Positions 32,720 to 44,700 of a DNA stretch of 64,000 nucleotides are shown here, one piece after another; position 1 is the first letter of the stretch, and each line of letters begins with the position of its first letter. Below the pieces are notes generated by a model that saw only the letters and a program-made list of their open reading frames with translations, was not told where the DNA came from and did no database searches. The stretch comes from Patiria miniata (taxonomy: Eukaryota > Echinodermata > Asteroidea > Valvatida > Asterinidae): positions 32,622,129 to 32,686,128 of the forward strand of contig NW_024037059.1 in NCBI RefSeq assembly GCF_015706575.1. Reading direction: 5' to 3'. Position numbers and translations under genes: made by a program.

Positions 32720-33870
32720 AATACCATGGGTATCTATCTGATCAAAATCTGGTTAACTCCGTTTTGTCTTGCATTGTATGTCTAAGTTGCATAGTGTCTA
32801 TTCCAGTAGATTTGTTTTGGGTGAAGAGCAGTATTTTTATCCACTGATCGTTGCTCATTCGTGTGACGTTTGACATATTGCAGCATTTGTACCTCACAGT
32901 ATTGGTCTGAGGTTGAGGTTTTGCAAATGCGGTGTAGATCAAGGTTGGAGTATTTACACGAGAAGTCGTATTCTGAAGGAGGTTCTCTCGACTGGTTTGG
33001 ACAGGTTTTTCCATTGACTTGGATTTTCTTGGTGGGATTTTGCCACCATGGCCGCCAGGCTGAAAAAGCTGAAAACTGTTGTGGATCATACCGCGAAGGA
33101 AAGGTGTAAATTGCCTGGAGTTTTTTTTTTCACCTTAGGTAAGGTCCCACGATTGGACACCGTAGAATAGTCGACTACGGACGTGCGCCTAGAGGTATTT
33201 GACGCGGAGGGAGAGTTTAAGGTATTTATTGGTAAAGACGTGTTTTAGTTCAGACCATTTAGCTTGGGCTGCGGTGATGCGAGCATCGAGGTAGACATCA
33301 GCTTGGTTGCTTACCATCTGGCCAAGATACCTGAACTGTGTTACATTTTGATTATGTGATTTTGAACGTTGAAAAGCGACTCCGATTTCATTGTTTCAGG
33401 AGGGGTGTTGAAAGACATCGTTTCCATTTTAGTGAAAGAGAAATTGAGACCAAAACGGAAAGCAGTCGCATGGAAGGTAGTGAGGAAATCTTGCAGTTTA
33501 ACAGCTGAGTCAGTGAAAACAACCATGTCGTCAGCGTAGAGTAGAAATTGCTGCCTTTTTCTTCCAGCGGCGGGGTGGTCTCGTCGATTTGTTCGGTTTG
33601 TACACTCGTTTGGTATGGCGAACTTGATGTCAATACCAATTCCCTCGGGGTGTAGCTTCTCGTTATCGGAGATGATGACTTTGATCACAGAATCAAAGTA
33701 GAAATTGAACAAAACGCATGATTCTAGAACTCCTTGTCGACAACTCAACGTAACTTTAAACTCTGAACACTCATTCGCACCAGCTACTATTGCGGTGGTG
33801 TTGGTGTACAGAGATTTGAGGACATTTGAAAGTCCACTTCAGGGACTCCCTTACCTGTTAAACCTGCAAT
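32720..33870 (-). pseudogene. RTE-like LINE reverse transcriptase fragment
   Basis: Read on the minus strand from 33870: VLKSLYTNTTAIVAG, SCRQGVLESCVLFNFYFDSV, then LLYADDMVVFTDSAVKLQDF (YADD catalytic site), FRYLGQMVSNQADVYLDARI, WSELKHVFTNKYLKLSLRVK and, in another frame, VTRMSNDQWIKILLFTQNKS. The RQG...SxVLFNxYFD and YADD blocks identify a non-LTR RT of the RTE-like kind. It has at least one in-frame stop (after LRVKYL) and frameshifts. It is inserted in intron 2 on the opposite strand. Confidence 0.7.
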
Positions 33871-34399
33871 ATGCATATTTCTCTAAGCCTTAGGTTCCAC
33901 GCTAGATTTTAAAACCACACAAGGGTGCCCTCCATCACCCGCCCCCGCTCCCGCCTACGGCCAACTCGTCCTCTTTTCTCTAGCGTTCATGGAAGACGAA
34001 CGTGTTTTCGAATCTCCTACGGACGTATCCTCTGCTAGAGTGTTTTTTGTGTACATTTTGAAAGAAATTTGTGAGTTATTTCTTTTGTGAGTTATACTAC
34101 AAGATTCGGTGCTTCTGGTAGAGTGCCAGGTTTTGTTTTTGTTACGTTTACAGGTTTGTGTACGGAGTACATTTGCTGTTGATTTTGTTAATAAAGAAGT
34201 CAAACACGAGGTGTGTCGTTTTCTTCTTGTTTTATATACCGCATGGTGTGCTTGCGTTGGTTTTGTATAATACGTTCAGAATAAAATAATACGTACAGAG
34301 TACGCTGGTTATCTGTTTATTAATAAAAGAAATACATGGGTTGTGTCAGGTTTTCTTTGGGGTTGTTTTGTGAATCTACAGTTTATTTTCACGTTAGTA

Positions 34400-34690
34400 A
34401 TGGCGGACACACGTCAAAGTAAGCGTGGTGTGACGCCAAAGAATTTCGTTCCATGTTCTTCTTGTAATTTTCTTCTTGAAAGTTGAACTCTCCTGCTATC
34501 ATTATATGATTGGCATCATAAACGATATGTTCCAGCAATGAAGAAAATTCTTGCATAAAGAGTGTAGCTGTGGGCTTTTTGTTGAGCAATCTTTGAGGTC
34601 TGTATACAACTATGAGTCGGAGAGGTTTATTGGAAGGTGAATTAATGGACAAGTCGATGTGTTCAAAGGCATCATATGCTGTTACTTCAT
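34400..34690 (-). pseudogene. LINE endonuclease fragment (CR1/L2-like)
   Basis: The minus-strand frame reads AFEHIDLSINSPSNKPLRLI, VVYRPQRL, FMQEFSSLLEHIVYDANHIM and IAGEFNFQ. VYRP and GDFN-type motifs (here GEFN) belong to the apurinic-type endonuclease of CR1/L2 LINEs. Only about 90 residues remain. Confidence 0.65.
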
Positions 34691-35041
34691 GCCGACGAAC
34701 ATGGACCCACGTCAGATAGGGACCCACGCCGGGTTTCGGCAGCGGTAGCGGTCCCCAGTACCGAACAACCCTCGGGGAATGAGGAAACTTTTCCCTCGAG
34801 ACAAAAACGTGATCGCCAGAAACAGCCCCCAAGGGGGGAGGGTGATTCCTCGGTGGATTCGGATGAATCATCCTACCAATCCACGACCGACCAGCGATTG
34901 TGCGTGGTCATGAATAGCCTAACTTCGGCTATTGGGCCTAATGGCAAGCATGGTGGATGCGCCCACTACAATTACATCTACTTGCCCACTACCGACCGTG
35001 CATTCACCAAATCCAATGGCCAGTGCCAATCCCAAACTTGA
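34690..35041 (+). other. Unrecognised open frame, low-complexity acidic/basic
   Basis: A frame with SRQKRDRQKQPPRGEGDSSV and DSDESSYQSTTDQRLCVVMN continues to about 35040. Its GC content is higher than its surroundings and its composition resembles retroelement Gag proteins. No family is assigned. Confidence 0.3.
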
Positions 35042-36381
35042 TTCGCCCCCATCTGGACTGGTGGTCTCAGCGAACAAACGTCAAGGGCTGATTTAAAATT
35101 GGTGATCGTGTAGTGTAGGGCCCGGTTCCTAACTTAAGGAAACAAATTCCACTTTAAAATTATTAGACAGACCGAACTAGTTGGTTCTCAATAAACAGGT
35201 ATGTCATAGATAGAGGGCAGGGTTTTGATTTTGTTAAAGGAAATTTAGGGGGTAAAATGATGATGACAAGTGCGGCGACACAACACACAATCCGAAAATA
35301 AAGATGCCGATCACCGCGGCCGCGTGATGTACCGTGAGTAAGCACGGCCTGCTGAATCGCAAGGTACAAACCGCGCAGGAAAATCGTGATTTCTACCTCA
35401 AGAAACTGTTCGAAATTGCAAAATGGGTGTCATTAGAATTGAGAAGTCTGCTTTTGATTATAAAGGTGATTTTTTTAGCAATAAAAAAACATTTTGACTC
35501 TAATTTGATCAAAACAAAACAGGGGCCCTACGCTACACCATCGCCATAAAATTTTCCCACACGTACTGACGGGTTTTCCCGACGAGTTCCGTCACACCCG
35601 AGCATGCCCTGATGAGCACTAAAAACTTGTCTCATGGCAATTATTGCTGAATAGTTTTGTTCTAAGAACAGACAGGTCCTTTTACTGTGCCAAACTTTTA
35701 TTATAATTAATTTTAGCAACAAGCTGACAAGTAGCTACCGTAAAAAAATAATAACTTTTTGATTCGCGACTGCCATGAATATTCATATTGTGGAGGGATC
35801 CATTAATTTTGTAAAGGGGTGTTTTATCCTCTTTTGGAAGATTACATCATTTTTCGTATTCATTTTCAACGAAAAAAAAATATATTGCAAAAATTACGAA
35901 CTTATTCTGAACATGGAAAGGTTTCAAGACTCCTGAAAAAGTATTTTTTTAAATTCTGATACGGTGAAAAAAACTGAAAATGCTGGTGAATTTTGCCGAG
36001 GATAGCACACCCTTCACCGCAATTGGTTTGGTCCAAACGTACTACGTCACGCTGGAACACGGCGCAGCAGGGCCAGAGATACCAGCCTCGACTCCATGGG
36101 CGCGTGCGCGTTCCTTACACTAACCCCTGGCCATGATTATGACCTAAACGACGCTCATTGGCTATTCACAGTGTACTGCGTGCGCATTTCGAAGATTGCA
36201 CGCCAGGCGCGCCCATAATGCGCTCGCGCTCGCGTGCTTAGCTTTGCACGTAACGTCACGTACGAAAAAAAATTGTTATTCAAAAGTCGCGATGCCTGTA
36301 CGATATGGATTATGGCAGCCTCGTTTTTTCGCTTAAAAAAACCTGTATCTTCGGTTGTAAAGTGACGAAAGGGGTACGTAC
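35042..36381. other. Intron 2 stretch without a recognised gene
   Basis: AT-rich sequence, then a more GC-rich block at 36040-36260 with several GCGCGC-type dyads. No exon or element boundary is recognised. Confidence 0.4.
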
Positions 36382-36907
36382 ATTAAAGGGAAAATACAAC
36401 ATTTGCAAACATCAAAAAATAAAACTACCAAATCATTCTGAAATACCTTGCTGGACTGTTAGTGAATGACAGTGTAAAGCATCCTGTAAAATCATGGCAC
36501 CTGGTATACTGTCATTTTCAAGAAAAGTGGTATTTTTGTATCAATTTCCAACGCTGATCGGCCGATCAGCGTTGGAAAAAACTGGCTTTTTTTTCAAATA
36601 CTGGCCCCAGTTGACCATCGCACTTGTTTGCAATCGATTACACACCTATGAACGGGTACAAGCCAGCTAGACTGGTTCCCTGACCTTACAATTCCCCAAT
36701 ATATGTAAACTGCTCTGTTTCTTCTTAAATGAAGTCAGGGAACCAGACTACAGGAAAATGATTGTTTTTCTTGGTTTTTATAGCATTTTCGAACCCAAAA
36801 CCTAAAAAAAGTCAGTGTAACTATATTTGCTATATATTTCCAACCCCCACAATTCCATCCATTTCTGAAAATTACAGCAAAAGCAAATGATGTATATTCC
36901 CTTTAAA
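36382..36907. mobile_element. MITE family B (TTTAAAGGGAAAATAC ends), copy 1
   Basis: The termini are TTAAAGGGAAAATAC and GTATATTCCCTTTAAA. Related copies lie at 41209-41743 and 60534-60967. A perfect palindrome, TTTCCAACGCTGATCGG and its complement, lies at about 36546-36580. A further inverted pair, GGTTCCCTGACCTTAC / GTCAGGGAACCAGACTA, lies at about 36675-36750. No coding capacity. Confidence 0.8.
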
Positions 36908-38436
36908 TACAAATCTTTGCTAAATAACGTAATGTCCAAACGTTATGTTTGAAAGGATTGACTCTTCAAAATCACAACTTTTAACATTTTAAAGATGGCG
37001 TCGGCATGTAAAACGGATAAACTGCAGCTTAATTATAATGTGCCATATTTTGACACATTTAAATTACACAATTCCAGGGGTTAAGATCGCGCAAGGCATG
37101 ATGGGAAACAACATGGCGCAGCAAGATCGTACCCATGGGGAACGAGGTTGCAGAGATACTGACCACGCTGGATGAATGCAAAGAGCACGCTTTTCTTTGA
37201 GAAAATTGCAAGGCGCGTACGATTTTTTTCAAAGTGTATTGGCCCGATATCCTAATGTATGCCTTGCTAGAACACTGCAAATAATGAAGATGAATGCGGT
37301 GACTTGTTCAATCATCCACACGTTTTATTTTTGCCCTTTCATTGCAAGCTTTAGCATTCCTAGCGCTATCAACAAATACTTTCCGAACTTTCCGAACCGA
37401 CATTTGGGTTCTGTTCGGTTCGGAAAGCCAAGTTTGGCTATTTTTAGTTCGGTTCGGCGGTACGGCTGCAGCACTACCTTGTACTTCGGAGACTGATTAT
37501 TCTCACTCAGGATTTTATTGTGTCTGCCTGTATAGTCCAGATTCGGCCTTGCTAAGCCCCATCCATTTCTTCGGAGATGCATGGCCCCATGATTCCCTCA
37601 TCTGTATCATGCTGTGTGAATGGTCTGGACTGCTGATGAATTGCTTACGTGTGGTCAGCAACAATCGGTTGCTTTCTCCATAAATCTGTAGACCCACTAT
37701 ACATTTTTAATGAATCCTACATGTCTCCTGCACTTCATGTCTCCTGCACTTCTCACATGTCTTAATTAGTCCAGAACCAAATGTACCCCTGCTTGCCTAG
37801 TGTCATATTTTGTGACACGACAGTTGTAGTTCATACTCATAGAATCTTAGATTAGTAAAGTTCTGTTCAGTGTGACGACTCCATATTTTTTTTTTTCAAG
37901 ATCAGCATCCGGACATTTTAAAGATATTACACAACCTTGTGTAAACTAAATAAAATACATTCACATATTTTTCAGAGTAGGATTTTTGGGTAAACAATGA
38001 TGCCGGAATTGATTTTCTTTTTACTTTTTTTCTGGTAAAAACCATAGTCTTTGTTTTTTTACTGGATACTGACTGTAGCGAGCTGCTAATCAAAAATAAT
38101 AAATTCAAAATACAAATCACACAACCGTTAAAAAAAAAAAATTGTAGGCCCCTACATCAATTTATTTTTTTTGCACTTTGGATTTTTTTTTCAAGATTTT
38201 TGGCTTGTTCAGATTTATTTTCAAGTTTTCAAGATGGGTCACAAAATTTCTTGAAATTTTTGTTCGGCAACACTGGTTGTGTTCAAGGTGACACTTTTTG
38301 CACATATTTATTATACCTGTCTATTCCATATAAGAAGTGTGATGTGACTGCCGTTGCATATAAAGTAGGAATATTTCACTTTTTTCCCACAATTTCTTTG
38401 GGTTACTCATCAGCTGGCTAGCATTTCTTTGCACAG
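36908..38436. other. Intron 2 stretch without a recognised gene
   Basis: At 37381-37455 there is a CCGAACTTTCCGAACCGAC / TCGGTTCGG-type cluster of short inverted motifs. No exon is supported. Confidence 0.4.
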
Positions 38437-38883
38437 AATGTGGAAAGTGATGAGGAAGAATATATTCCTGGAGTTATCCACCCTCAAAGAAACCTCGCAT
38501 GACATGTTCCCAATCCAGAGGTGTGACCAAAACACAGACTTGTATTTTATGATCAGCAGGAGACAACAATGCAGAAGTTGTAAAGAAATCCTAAAGATTT
38601 GTCTTCTTGGGTCTCACTGCTTAATGCTACAAAAACCTGCGCGTTTGATCCAATTCTGCAGGTTTCATCATCAGTTACATCTTTCCCTGACATACACTGT
38701 ATATTATCAAAGGAATTGTAGTAGTGCATTCACACGGAAAAGGTTGTAGTACAGAACAGAGGAGGTCAACAAGGGAACAACTTACATTGTGACAATTAAA
38801 TCAGCAAAGACGATCATGAGGTTGATGATCAAGCCTGTCTTGATGACAACTCAAATACAGACTCTGACTCTAAATTCGAGTAA
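38437..38883 (+). pseudogene. Decayed coding-like fragment, unrecognised
   Basis: After an acceptor-like ATTTCTTTGCACAG, a frame reads NVESDEEEYIPGVIHPQRN before a stop at 38500. Further fragments follow in shifted frames (VTKTQTCILWSAGDNNAEVV), and an acidic end, DDHEVDDQACLDDNSNTDSD then SKFE, closes with TAA at 38881. It looks like one protein-coding sequence broken by shifts, perhaps transposon-encoded. Its first frame does not fit the phase of PR-PLAG exon 2. Confidence 0.3.
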
Positions 38884-38941
38884 ATTTGAATGATAGTCAG
38901 GGAGTTTCATCAGAATCAAAAGTGATATACAGGCACAATTT

Positions 38942-39524
38942 TGAAGTTAATAAGGGAATAAATGTGTGCTCCGGAGGTTTTTATCACTCGTTTAATACCG
39001 CTTAGAGTCTGGGTGCTGATAATAACCCGAGCCGGAGGCCGACCGAGCACATATTTATTCCCATTCATAAATACCTTATCCGTAAAAAAATATCAAATAA
39101 TTCGTTCAAAAAATCCCGATTTTGTTCAACAAGTTCACTTCATGCTTTTTGAAACATCCCTCTAGCAAAATAATGGAGTGTTCAGCTGGCGAGTAAGATG
39201 TAAACAACCCTTTTATGGAGATTGACGCGCGCGTAACATGTTCTGCGCGATGTCACGCAGAACGCACCTGGGGCGTTGCGTTTTGAATTTAGAACTATAA
39301 AATTCTGACTCGCTTGTAGTGTTGCGCATGCCTACGTGAGGATTGTGAACGTTCAACCAATGAAACGGTAAGAGGCACTGGATTTTTAGGAGTCCACATT
39401 TTATTGTGACACTGGAAAAGTGTTTAAGACCAGCTAGCCATGTCTTTATCATCCGTTTAAGACCGGTCACGTGACAGGCTCTCGACCAATAGGAATAGCT
39501 AAACTGTCTGAGGTATTTATGAAT
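38942..39524 (+). mobile_element. Hairpin-repeat family A, copy 4
   Basis: The left arm of hairpin P1 (from 38949, AAGGGAATAAATGTGTGCTC) is present, but the central part of the right arm is deleted, leaving CCGAGCCGGAGGCCGACCGA. The 462-bp body between ATTCATAAATACCT (39063) and AGGTATTTATGAAT (39511-39524) is nearly identical to copy 2, so these two copies are recent. Confidence 0.85.
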
Positions 39525-39885
39525 AAATGTTCATAATTATTAAGCTCATTTGGGAGGGTTTGGTGGTTCATTAAATCAGATAAGCCCTATTGCAGTATGT
39601 AGAAAGAACTAAAGTTCCATCTGGTTGCAAAATACACAATATTTATTACATTTATGAATGTATGAAAATACCAGCAGTCGCAACAAAATCATATTTAATT
39701 GTCAAGAAGACCAAAAATTGCTTAATTTTTTCCCCATGAAAACTCACATTTTCTGTGCAGCAAGTTTATGGAAATACATGTGCACTTATTGTTCCCCCGC
39801 GGCGAAGCCGAAGGGACATACTATTTTCCCCTTGTCCTTCCGTAGGTGGGTATGTGGGTGGGTGGGTGTGTGTGTCCGGACAAAT
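39525..39885. other. Intron 2 stretch before the 145-bp repeat
   Basis: Mostly AT-rich. The block CCCCCGCGGCGAAGCCGAAGG (39795-39815) and the following (GTGGGT)n patch are the leader of the repeat below. Confidence 0.5.
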
Positions 39886-40616
39886 CTTGTCAGCGTGATA
39901 ACTTGAGAAATACTTTACATGTGAACTTCAAATTTGGTTTGTGGATTGTTCTTGGCAATCCTAAGAAGCCTATTGCATTGGGGGCCGAAAGGTCAAGGGT
40001 CAAGGTCTCAGTGGCTAAAGCAAAAGAAATTTTGTCAGCGTGATAACTTGAGAAATGCTTTACATGTGAACTTCAAATTTGGTTTGTGGATTGTTCTTGG
40101 CAATTCTAAAAAGCCTATTGCATTGGGGGTCGAAAAGTCCAGGGTTTTTCAAGGTCACAGTGGCTAAAACAAAAGACATTTTGTCAGCACGATAACTTGA
40201 GAAATACTTTACATGTGAACTTCAAATTTTGGTTTGTGGATTGTTATTGGTAATCCTAAGAAGCCTATTGCATTGGGAGCCGAAAGGTCCAGGGTCAAGG
40301 TCACAGTGGCTAAAACAAAAGAAATTTTGTCAGCGCGATGACTTGAGAAATACTTTACATGTGAACTTCAAATTTGGTTTGTGGATTATTCTTGGCAATC
40401 CTAAGAAGCCTATTGCATTGGGGGTCAAAAGGTCCAGGGTCAAGGTCACAGTGGCTAAAACAAAAGAAATTTTGTCAGCGAGATAACTTGAGAAATACTT
40501 ACATGTGAACTTCAAATTTGGTTTGTGGATTGTTCTTGGTAATCCTAAGAAGCCTATTGCATTTTGGGCCGAAAGGTCAAGGGTCAAGGTCACAGTGGCT
40601 AAAACAATAGAAATCT
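39886..40616 (+). repeat. Five tandem units of about 145 bp
   Basis: TTGTCAGCGTGATAACTTGA (with variants) begins units at about 39888, 40033, 40182, 40328 and 40473. Each continues with TTCAAATTTGGTTTGTGGAT, AAGCCTATTGCATTGGGGG and AAGGTCACAGTGGCTAAAAC. The units differ only by point changes and 1-4-base indels. Frames through it are artefacts. Confidence 0.95.
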
Positions 40617-41208
40617 TGTATTTATTCTGAGATCATAGGGATTAATTCATATAAAACCTACAGAAAACACTAATGCTGTCAATGAACGTTCCATGTGACC
40701 CAAGTACATGTACATGTTAGTTGATGTTAAAAGAGTGGTGTTAGGTCATGGGAACAGTCATGGTTGCGGGGCATTTGTGTTTGTAAACACACCTGACTTG
40801 TTTTTATATCAGATTTGCAAGCCATTTGTAGGGGTATCTGTCATAATTATGATCTAATAGTTACAGTTTCATGAAAATAAAACATGCCAATTATTATAGT
40901 ACAAGGAAACAACCATGACCTTCAGAAAATACAGCCCGCCAAAATGGACATGCTCTTCTAAGATTACACATTCGACTTCTATACCAATTTTAATACATTT
41001 TAACCTCAACCATCAACCTGTAGAATGTAGCCATTGAAAACTCAAAAGCTAATTTGAAATGAACCTTCTACACCAGCCTCTCCCCCCCCCCCAAAGAAAA
41101 ACTGCCTCTGCTTATATCTGCCCTGGTGGCCTGCAGTGTGCTTCGTTAAAATAACAACACGCATGGGTCAGTAGTCTTCGAGTGCAGTTTCAAAAGGAGA
41201 GTGAGCAG
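40617..41208. other. Intron 2 stretch without a recognised gene
   Basis: AT-rich with a C run near 41085. Nothing further is recognised. Confidence 0.4.
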
Positions 41209-41743
41209 TTTAAAGGGAATATATATACAAGATTTGCAAACATCCAAAAATATAACTACCAAATTTCTATGAAATACTGTACTTGACTGTTAGTGAAGTA
41301 CAGTCGAAAGCATACCCTGTAAAACTCATGGCACCTGATTTGCTGTCATTCTCAAGAAAAGTGGTATTTTTGTATCAATTTCCAACGCTGGTTGGAAGAA
41401 AACTGTTTTCCCCCAAATACTGCCCCCAATTTACAATATTAAGTTAGTCGACATTTTGTTTGCAATCGTTAGCACATCTTTGAATGGGTTCACGCAAGTT
41501 TCCCTGTTTCCCTGACCATACAATTCCCTGGCGTCTATAAATTGCAGTGTTGAATTTAAAGAGGGGTCGGGGAACCAGACTACAAGAAAATGATTGTTTC
41601 TTGGGTTTTCCAGCATCTATGAACACAAAACTTCATACAAGTCCGTGTGAGTTTGCTTTAAAATACTTAACCCATCCCCCCCCCCCCCCCCCACAGCCTT
41701 TTCTGAAAATTACAGGAAAAGCTATGTTGTACATTCCCTTTTA
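41209..41743. mobile_element. MITE family B, copy 2
   Basis: It starts TTTAAAGGGAATATATACAA and ends TGTACATTCCCTTTTA, with the same internal order as 36382-36907. The palindrome is decayed (TTTCCAACGCTGGTTGGA). It contains a run of 17 C at 41676-41692. Confidence 0.8.
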
Positions 41744-44700
41744 TGAGCTTATGACATGCAATGACATGTTGGCCACATTAGGCAGGTGGCCTCAATACAG
41801 TGTTTAGCCAAATACAGGTGAAATAATTGTAACCTTTTGAAAGAATTTAATGCTGGGATGCTGTAGAGGACATCAAGCAAGTGTTCATGGACTCATGGAC
41901 TAGATTGGGAAGACCAAGGACAGCAAGATCAGAGGACAATCGCTGCAGTTCGTCAGCAGTTGATCGACCATCAACATGACAAAAGTGCAAGACGGAATGG
42001 AGTTGGGCTCAGCCCAGCCTCTTTCAATCGGATAAACACGACTTGACCTTCATCTTCATCCGTATAGAGGAATTTCGAATTACCACCGTCTCCGCATTTC
42101 CACATTGAAACCGAGGGTCTCTGTGGCACGCATTCTGCACGTTCTGTTCCTCACATTGCAGGCAGGTAGGTCGGCCCTCTCGTTAAAGACGTTTTCCTTT
42201 TTTGTAAATCTTGCGATTTTTTTAGTGGCGGTGGCATGTAATAAATCCCACGTTAATATAGCATAAATATACAAGTATGCCACTGCCATACTATTATAGG
42301 ATATGCCAATATTGTTGACATTTTTTTGGTCACTGTTTTGTGTATGTATATCGGCCATGTCGGTAGATTCAAGGAACCCGACGATTAAGCGTGGTTACTG
42401 TAGGCCGAAGTTCAGAAACTAGACCGATTTTCGAGGTTCCTCAATCAAGAAGATTATACACTGAAATATTATTATTGTTTCGTAGTTTTGTTATGAGCTT
42501 AGGTTTCTCAGTTGTTTTGTATAGACTAGTAGAATATTGGAAAGACAGCAGTGCCATCTTCAATTAATTACAGGGTTGCAGATGTGAATAAATGGAGGCT
42601 CTCGTCAAAATTGCATTTCATGTTTACAAATAAAACGGCTATTTTTAACGATTGTAGAATATAGCCAGACTGCCTGAGCGGTGAATTGATTTAGAAAAAT
42701 CCATGTACGAAACTTTGCTAGACATCATTGTCATTTTAAAACAGTTTTTAATAATTACATAAATTGATACTTTTGTATTCATTAGACAATGGCTAATCTC
42801 ACAGAGAAGATGACATTCCAGGAGCAAAACGGGATGTTTCTGTGCCTGCTCTTCAAAAAGTAAAATGTGAAGACCGAAGACCGAAGTTTTGACTTAAATG
42901 CCGTGGAGATTCTTGCAAGGCCAAGGCGCAGATGATAGAGGTATGTATGCAGAAAAATGTTCGGCCACAAAAAAAGTTCTGCTTCCGATTTATACATGGG
43001 ATTTGGAAATAGGGTAGGTAGGCAGGGTTTATTATTTTTTTTGACCATGTTATTTTGTTTACAATCATATGGAGGTGTCGGTATGTAGTCAAGTGTACAA
43101 AAAGTAATTGACGATTTTCGTTGTTTTTTTTTTCATTTCCCCCTCCCTCCCCCCCAAACAAAATAGGGTAGGAGCTGTCAAAAGATGGTAGGTAGGGTAA
43201 CCAGAAGCAGAACTATTTTTATTTTGGCCTCATTTGTACACCGTTTAAGGCTAATTAAATTAGTGTCTGGTGCTGCCTATGTTGTGGGCAAGCATGTGGG
43301 CATGGCTGGGAGGGCCTGGGGGGGGGGGGGGGGGTGTTCCTAGTACATTTTGTATACAGTCACAGACCAAGGGTGGACAGAGAGGTTACCACTGAGGAGG
43401 AGGGTGAGGTTGTCCTGGGAGGGGAGGGGGCAGGGACAGAATGGTATTCACAAGTAAAAAAATAGCCATGTTTGGGAAAATGTTGGGGGGGGGGGCCTCC
43501 ACACCTCCTTGGATCCACCATTGCTGACAGTACTTTTGCAATTATTGCAGTGATTGTGGAATTGACATGTAGTACTCCATTTCTATGTTCTTATAAGACA
43601 ATGAAAACCCACTTTTATGCAATAGCACTCACATACCTGGCTGCAGAGAGGGCATGTTTTTTGTTTATGAGAGAAATTATCAGATGGAATATGAAGATGA
43701 TGAGAGCAATTGTTGTTTACATTCAATAAAAATGACTACATGTGAATCAATGCAATAACTCACACAGTACATGCCAACTTACAATCACCAATATATGTGA
43801 GGGCTAAAACCCGTAAACCATGTTACATTATTCTGACAATACAAATTGTTGATTTTTCCCATTTCTTGTTATTTTCCATTTTAGGATCCAACAGCTTGTC
43901 CTTAGACATGGAAATGAGTCTACAATCGTTGATCCCACTCCAGATGAGCATTGGGAGAGTCTCTAGTGCAGGGTCAGCTGGCATTAACTGGAGCAGAATA
44001 GTGTGACTTTGTTGTTTACACACACAAAGGTTTAATCATTCAACGAACACCTTTTGAATTAACATTTTGGAATATCCTTTACAAAAAAAAAATGCAGAAG
44101 TTTATTTTGGCTTTTACATCAAAGTGGCTATTGAACAATTCTAATCTATTGTCTCGCAAAGTTAAAAACTTTTTTTTTGCATGTAATCATTTTCCCTTGA
44201 CAGTGTTATAACTCGATCAAGACTTTTCAGCACCCACAGCATTGGCTGAGATGGTTCTTTTTTTTTATATTTTGAATTGTGAATAATTATGATTCATAGT
44301 TTTAAAGAGGCATTCATGTTGATACATTAAGTTTGTAGTCATTAGACATTAGGCATAAGTGATCAACTGGTATCGCACACTGGTTTGGGTATCAAACATT
44401 CGTCAAAATAGTGTCAGTGTAGACCCCTATCAAAATATTAGAAACAAAATGTGTTGAACTTGTATAACTCAGTAGTATGCATTTATGAAACTTAAGGTGT
44501 ACATCCTTATATTGGCAAGTTTTGCATGCTTGATTTAAGGGCTTACATAAAAATACACAGTTACAAAAATTAGTCAAGAAGCCAAGCACATTAAAATTTA
44601 TGTTTTATTTCATATTTATTTCACAGGCATTACATATGACAGTAACTGAATGTAAACCAAGCATAAACAAATCGACCCCTTAAAGAATATGCTCCAAAAC

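Noticed and set aside
39845..40593. Several 65-87-codon frames across the 145-bp satellite
   Set aside because: They repeat the same peptide in each unit and shift with unit indels, so they are not genes.
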